A DNA stretch of 64,000 bases from Aurifilum marmelostoma (lineage: Eukaryota; Ascomycota; Sordariomycetes; Diaporthales; Cryphonectriaceae): positions 310,001-374,000 of the forward strand of contig JAMXSV010000018.1 of the NCBI GenBank assembly GCA_027559495.1, written 5' to 3'. The translations under genes and the position numbers were made by a program. The number at the start of each line of letters is the position of its first letter. Within the stretch, counting starts at the first letter, position 1. Of this stretch, positions 57,700 through 64,000 are shown piece by piece. Under the pieces are notes generated by a model that worked only from the letters and a program-made list of their open reading frames with translations, was not told the origin of the DNA and searched no databases.

Positions 57700-60600
57700 T
57701 ATACTATTTATCTGCTATTCTTATACTTATTCTTTGCTTCTAAGTAGCTATTAATAATAACTAGTTATAAGAAGGCTAAAATTGCTAATAGCTCTACTCT
57801 AAGCAATACTATATATAATAATAGCTGCTCTAAAGCTCTTTCTAGCTCCTTTAACTATAATTAGACTACTATTGCTACTTACTATTAAAAAGCTATTTAG
57901 GATATTGCTATTAAATTCCTTTATACCCTAATATTTAATTATTTTAAAAATAAGAGTTTTTAGCTTTTTATTTACTTTTTAGTTATTAATATAATTTTAA
58001 GCATTTATAAAATATTCTATTTTAAATATATTATTTGCTTAATTGCTAATTCTAATATATTTTATATTAATGCTACTAATAAATAGCTACTCTTTTTCTA
58101 CTTCTATTCTACTTACTAACTTAAATAAGCTTTAGTAAGTAATGCCTTTATTACTTTTGCACTACTAATAATAAAAATACTAATTATATTTATATTATAA
58201 TATATTCTTTATAATTTTTATTTTTCTTATTATTTTTTAGCTAACTTCTCTCTCTTTTAAATTGCTTATAATTCTAATATAATTAATATTACTATTATAT
58301 TAGCTTTAGCTATATAAGACTTTAACTTAAGTAATTCTAGTAAATCTCTTTTTTCTATTAGCTGCTTAAGCGCTGCTAATCTGCTTTTTTAAACTTTATT
58401 ATAGCTTAATATAATAATAATTAAGCTGCTTTATTCTAGTATAAAAAAGTATACCTAAAAAGGGCTATTATTAGTTCTAATGCTAGCTTCTCTATTATCT
58501 TCTCTAAAAGCAATATATTAAGCTTAAATAAGCTGCACTTATATTATATAAATAGCTGCTCTTTTCTAGCTTTATTATCTCTTTTTAATTATTTGCAATT
58601 TTATAAAATTAAGCTAATATAAGAGATTTATAATACTTTTTAGAATCTTTTTAATATTATATAATTTATTTGCTAAGAGCTTATTTAGCTAAATTGCTCT
58701 TTCAATATTTAAAAGCGCTATTATAGCTTTTTTACTATTTTAAATAAAGAGAATAATAATAAAAGTAAAAATAATAATAAAGACTAAATTAAACAAATTC
58801 TAAATTAGCCTATCTTATCTATTTTTAATAGTAGAATATTATTATACTACTTTATAGTTACTAAATGCTTAATAGCTAATAATAATTATTAGGCTTTTTC
58901 TTAGAAATTTAGTTTATTATTTTCTGCTTTTATTTAGTTTTTTTTTTTAGTATAGAGAGAGGAAGGGGAAAGTTATATATCCTGCTTCTACTTGCCCTTC
59001 CCTTAATAGACTTTTTTTATTCTTTCTCTAATAACTTTTTCTTTCTAATTTTATAATAAATACTCTTTTTAATTTCCCTTTATCTTTTAGCTTAAAGCTA
59101 GCTTATTAACTAATATAAAATAGCTTTTTAATCTTTATTATAAGCAACCTTTTTTATAAATATAAAAAAGCTTACTTAGCATTTTTATAAAAGCTTTAAC
59201 TATAATATTAAGTTTGCTGCTTACTTATTTACTATTTAATTACTTACTTATTTCTGCTTAAGTAAAGATTTTTTTAATTACTAAGCTATTCTTTATAGCT
59301 ATTATATTATTATTATATTCTAAAACTTAAATTATTATTATATTAATAATTCTAATATATTTTTATTTATTACTAGCTTTAAAGTAATTTATTAGCTATT
59401 AATTTCTTTAATTAGTTTCTTTAGCTATTATTTTTATTTAAAGCATTTAATATTCTGCTATTTTATTAATATTCTTTAACTATTTTCTTTTTGCTCTTAC
59501 TATATTAACTTATTGCTTTTTAGCTTTTTAAGAATAATATTCTTTATATTTATTTTAATCTTTTTTTTATAGCTTATTTTTTTAATTATAATAATTTAAA
59601 TATATACTCTTTTTTATTAGCTTTTATTAATTACTAAATCCTTTATATCTATTATGCTTTTAATTATATTTTCTATTATTAAAAGTAATTTAAGAATATT
59701 AAGTAGAAGTAAAAGCAGCTTTATATTAATATAAGAATTAAAGCTTTTAGTATTAATTTAGTAAATCTTTATAATAAAATTTATAAGTTAGCTATTTTAT
59801 TTATTAGCTATTATTAAGATTTACTCTAAATTTAAAGCAAATATATTTATAAGCAGATAAAGCATTTTATATAGTAAGCTTATAAGCTTAAAGTAAAGCG
59901 TACTATAAATGCTAAGTATATTAAGTATAATAATTATACTATTTAAATATAAAATAAGTTTTATTGTAAAGTCTAAATTATTTTATTAAATAACTTTTCC
60001 TTGCTCTAAAATTATTAGCTTTTTAGCTACTAATTAGTATTTTATTAGTTTTATAAATTTAAAGCTTTATATTTTTAAAGCTATTATTATAAGCTATTAT
60101 TTTTCTTTATTAATTTATATTATTTTTAAACTTATTCAATATTCTTATTTATTCTATACTTTTAAGTAGCTTTTATATTAATTCTTTTTATCTTATTTAT
60201 TTAATTTATATCTTATATTTAGAAAGCTTTTTTACTTAAAGGCAATTTACTTTTAATACTTTTCTAGCTTTTAAAATTAATTTTATATAGAATTCAAATT
60301 TTTATCTACTATTCTTAGAAATAATTATATCTAAGCAAATATCTTATATTTATTATAAAGATAATAAATTGCTAATAGCTTATAATAATAGATTTATATA
60401 AAATTGCAAATATATGCTATATAATATATTTAGCTTTATTATATATAAGCTAACTACTTTTATTATCTTATATTTTATTTATAGCTAAGCTATCTTTTAG
60501 AAAAAGCAGTTTATTGCTATATTTTTAAATAATAGCTATATATTATCTCTAATAGCAAACTATTCTGCTAATACTTTTCTTTAATTTGCACTCTTTTCTA

Positions 60601-60700
60601 TTTATTGCTAAAATTGCTGCTATAGCTATTTATATAAATTCTATTAATTTCTTTAATTATTTTATAAGACTTTCTACTTTTGCATATAGCAAATAAGCTA
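57700..60700. pseudogene. Unassigned 3' region of Gypsy-D
   Basis: About 3 kb between polypurine tract and integrase. By analogy with Gypsy-A and Gypsy-B it could hold an antisense accessory gene on the plus strand, and a plus-strand reading of 57,780-58,700 has few stops, but no cysteine or coiled-coil pattern could be aligned. The integrase C-terminus should lie near its right end. Confidence 0.35.
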
Positions 60701-60749
60701 ATATTATAAAGTATTCTATCTTTTAGATAATATTAGTATAATATTTATA

Positions 60750-61330
60750 CTAAAGAAAGAAAAAGCGTAGTCTAATTATAGTAATATTTTTATTATTAAT
60801 AGCTAATTATATGCCTGCTAGCAGCTATAGCTAATTCTTCTATATATATACTATAAAAGTTCTTAAATAGTTAAAGACTTTCTAATTAGCTCTTTTAATT
60901 GCTATATCTATCTTTAGGTAATAAGCTATGCTTAGGCGCTACTCTATTCTAGTTAATTTATATAGATATTGCTAAAAGAACTTTATCTAATTTATTTTCT
61001 AATTACTTATTAAAGCTATAAAAAATCTATAATATCTCTAATAGCAGCTTATAAATTGCTTAATATAAGCTTTATCATTTATTATATATATAGCTTTTAA
61101 TATAATAGCCTTGCTTAGCTAGTTTATAATAACTATAAGATATTAAGAGCTATTTTCTTTTTTATAAATAAGTCTATTATAAAGTTAATTAAGAGCTTGC
61201 TTTATAGCTGCTTAGGAATAAATAGAAGCTTAAGAAGCTCCTTTTTGCAATATTACTATATAGTTTTCTACTTATAAATAGTGCAATTCTAAATAAATTT
61301 TTATACTATTTTATATAAGCTAAGCTAAAA
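60750..61330 (-). pseudogene. Gypsy-D integrase core remnant
   Basis: Reads SQYLIVIINQLSKAIILKAI, AYIKQFISCYQRYYRFFIAL, ISNQKINWIKFFQQ, and RLSIAYYLKIDIAIKRANQK. These match the retroviral integrase core (YLVVVDRLSK...F...HGxPxxIxSDRGxxFxSxFW...STAYHPQTDGxTERxNQ), with the first two catalytic residues degraded. Confidence 0.85.
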
Positions 61331-61779
61331 ATATAAATAGCTTAATAGCAAAATAATAGCATTTTGCTTTAAATATCTACTTAAATAGAAATTATATATA
61401 TTTTTATATTAATATAATTTATAATAATTTCTATTTTAATATTTATATTTTATTTTAAAATCTAAAAATACTTTTTAAATTAATTTTATATTTAGTAATT
61501 AATATATTTAATAGATTTCTATTACTAATTTTAAGATTTGCTAAAAATGCTTTAGCTTTTTCTCTAATTTATTAAATAATATATAAAAACTTTTTATTAT
61601 TTTAAAAAATAATATTTTAAGCTTTTTTAAAAATCTTTTTATATAAAAACTTAAGCTTTTTTTAAAAAGTACTCTATTTTAAATACTAGCTTAAGCAATC
61701 TATATAATTTCTTAATAATTTTATTATTATTTAATTTAAATTTTCTTAAATAATTAAAATTTTCTCTTAATAAAGCATT

Positions 61780-62190
61780 TATTTTTTATTTTATATAATA
61801 TTTTTTATTTTCTATAAGAGAGTATATTTAAGTATTATATAATAGCTTTTTTGCAATAGAAAAGCCTAAAATAAAATTATAAAAATTTCTTAGCTTAGTG
61901 TATTTATTATTTATTAAGCTTTTAGATAATTATAAAATATCTTAAATTCTTATAATTTAAATAAATTATAAAAAATATCTTTATATTATAAAGCTTTATA
62001 TCTTAAGCTTATAAATAGCTTATAATTACTAGTAGCTTTTTATTATAAATTTTATAATTATATTTTATAAATAATAGCTATTTAAAATAATATATTATTA
62101 GCTATAATATTTTTTTAATATCTTTTTATAATAAATAGCTATTTAAAGACTAGCTTAAATAGTTAGCTTTAAATATAATATTTTTTTTAA
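61780..62190 (-). pseudogene. Gypsy-D RNase H remnant
   Basis: Reads KYNYKIYNKKLLVIISYLQA, IYLNYKNLRYFII, and KLNKQQIHQAKKFLQFYFRL: the NYEIYDKELLAIVRAFE, TDHKNLRYF and KLNRRQARWAEFLS blocks of Gypsy RNase H. Confidence 0.82.
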
Positions 62191-62279
62191 AATTTTATTA
62201 TATTAGTATTAATTCTAAAATAAATTTAAGCTTAAGCTTTTTAAAAGTAATATTTTTATTCTCTTTTTTAGCAAAATAG

Positions 62280-62800
62280 TATTTCTTTTTTTATAAATGC
62301 TAAAAAAGAATTTACTATTTTAAAATAATTCTTAATAAATTAATAATAAAAGTTAGCAAATTCTAAAAAGCTTTATATATTTTTAAGTATTTAAGAAGCT
62401 TTTTAATTATAAACTATTATTAGCGTCTTAAAATTTATATAAATTTTAATATTTATTTTAATAATAAATTCTAAATATTTAGTTTTTTAAATACTAAACT
62501 TGCATTTTATAATATCTAAACTTAAGCTAGCAACTTTTAAAGCTTTAAAGACTTGCTTTATATTCTATTTATAATCTTTTTAAAAGCTATCTAAATAAAT
62601 AAGTATATTATCTAAATATATTAAGTAGAAAATAATTAAATATTATTATAGCGCTAAATTAATATTTTATTAAAAAGTAATTAATGCTTTTATAAATTTA
62701 AAAAGGATTATTAATTATTTAAATAAGCTAAATTAAATATAAAAAGCAATTTTCTACTTATTGCTTTTTTTAATATAAAGCTTATAAAAAGTAGCTTATA
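62280..62800 (-). pseudogene. Gypsy-D reverse transcriptase remnant
   Basis: Reads QVFKALKVASLSLDIIKCKF, TKYLEFIIKINIKIYI and FLEFANFYY after a degraded YLDDILIY at about 62595-62630. These are the RT palm and connection motifs YLDDILIYS...L+xAGLxLDxxKCxF...YLGFII...SFLGFANFYRRFI. Confidence 0.85.
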
Positions 62801-64000
62801 TATTAAATTTAATAAATTATTATATCTTTAAGAAATTAAATAAGATTTCTTTAATAAATAAAAGCAAATAATAATTAGCTTAAGTAATTATTAAATATAT
62901 AATAATTAATATAGAAATATAATTTGCTTTTAAATTTCTTAATAAAAATTATAAGCATTTTTACTAATAAATTGCTTATTTATATATATTTTAATTTTAG
63001 TAATTTTATAAGAATTTCTCTTAAGATTTATAATTTATTTCCTAATATTCTATAAAGAGAGCTTTAAGGAACTTTTAGCTATTTATTATTTTTATTTTAT
63101 TTTAATTAGATTTTATAATTTGCTTCTTTATAATATAATAATAGCTTCTTCTTTTTCTTTTTATTAAAAAGTTTTACTTATTATTAAAATTATTTTAGCA
63201 GCTTATTTTCTATTAAAGCTTTCTTTTTTAGTATAAATATCTTATTAATATTAGCTAAAGTTATTATAAATAATTATATTTGCGCTATTTATAAGCATTT
63301 ACTTTATTATACTTTTGCTTTTAATATAAAAGCGCTTATACTATTAATCTTTTAATATATTATTAAGGCATATTTCCTTTTTTAGATTTTTAAGCCTATT
63401 GCTTATTTAATACTTAGAAGATGCTTATATTATATATAAGTAATTCTCTTTTATTTTATTTAAAGCTTTTTTAAAATTATATTATAGTTAAATTAGAAAA
63501 TAATATATATCTAAACTTAATATATATAACTATCTAAATTAGCTTTAAAGTATATTATTTTTAAAATTGCGCTTAGCTTTTAAGTAGCTTAATTTATTAT
63601 AGCTTTATAAAGTATTTTTAGTATTATTAGAATATATAAAAAAGCAAATTTTCTAATAAGCCTTTTATTTATAATATTATAATAATTATATTTTTAATTT
63701 ATTAATAAATATATTTATAAATTTAGTTTTATTATATAGCAGATCTATTATAAAAGAAGATTTATTTAGCTTTTATTTAATTTTGCTTTTATTAAATCTT
63801 ACTTTAATAAGCTTCTATATATAATTTTATATAAAAGCTACTCTTTTTCTTTATTAAAATTAATAAGATTATTATTATTATTTATAATAATAATAGTAGC
63901 TTAGATATTGCTTTATATAAGCAATATAGTTAATAAAAGGCTATATTAAATTATATAGTAGTCTTTTTTATTATATTAAAAGTATAAATTATTATTCTTT

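Larger units (their letters stand above)
21051..64000. other. AT-rich, RIP-degraded retrotransposon block
   Basis: About 43 kb at roughly 20% GC, saturated with TA dinucleotides and with stops in all frames, consistent with repeat-induced point mutation. Every stretch whose origin can be recognised derives from a transposable element. The only open frames over 60 codons are chance survivors inside degraded pol or gag genes. The block runs beyond the right edge. Confidence 0.93.
57355..64000 (-). mobile_element. Gypsy-D: Ty3/Gypsy element running off the right end
   Basis: The 3' LTR is 57355-57573, with a strong polypurine tract directly inside it. Integrase, RNase H and reverse transcriptase remnants follow in minus-strand order; gag and the 5' LTR lie beyond the window. 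It appears inserted in the copia element to its left. The stretch 57,700-60,700 between LTR and integrase is long for a plain Gypsy element and is unassigned. Confidence 0.82.

Noticed and set aside
21051..64000. Mitochondrial DNA insertion as explanation of the low GC
   Set aside because: Readable domains are Gypsy and copia pol, LTRs and target duplications are present, and no mitochondrial gene, tRNA or rRNA was recognised.

Overview
The window looks like a filamentous ascomycete (Pezizomycotina, probably Sordariomycetes) chromosome. Genes carry short introns with GTRNGT donors, CTRAC branch sites and YAG acceptors. They include an SREBP-type regulator with the DUF2014 tail, a secreted GH47 mannosidase and the complex III hinge protein. 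The species was not identified.

Layout: bases 1 to about 20,800 are a roughly 50% GC gene block with five spliced genes, all on the + strand: srbA/sre1-like SREBP (2421-5524), GH47 alpha-1,2-mannosidase (8529-10789), a WBP2-like PPxY adaptor (14294-15568), a seven-helix-type fungal membrane protein (17148-18757) and qcr6 (19444-20430, with an apparent 1-nt frameshift). The spaces between them are long, pyrimidine-rich and hold nothing else I can support. The exon structures were worked out by hand from splice signals and protein-family fit.

At about 21,050 the composition collapses to roughly 20% GC and stays so to the end. This 43-kb block contains no intact gene. It is a stack of LTR retrotransposons degraded by RIP-type C-to-T mutation (CpA and CpG lost, TpA gained, stops in every frame). 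Several can be delimited to the base with matching LTRs, polypurine tracts and 5-bp target duplications: a Ty3/Gypsy chromovirus (Gypsy-A, 26247-40562) whose 5' LTR was split by a second chromovirus (Gypsy-B, 26290-33803); a third Gypsy element (Gypsy-C, 44242-50055); solo LTRs of the Gypsy-C family (34973, 43085, 52732 and others); a copia-type solo LTR (41219-41424) and a partial minus-strand copia element (53439-57354); a fourth Gypsy element running off the right end (57355-64000); and a hAT-type non-autonomous element with an 8-bp target duplication (51069-51598).

The most unusual signal is in Gypsy-A and Gypsy-B. Each carries, after the chromodomain and in antisense (tail-to-tail) orientation, the wreck of the same accessory reading frame: a cysteine-rich segment followed by a charged coiled-coil-like region. 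Other points are the apparent frameshift in qcr6, a telomere-like TAACCCTAACCCTTAG motif shared by two unrelated LTR families, and a RIP footprint in which CpA survives mainly when preceded by G.
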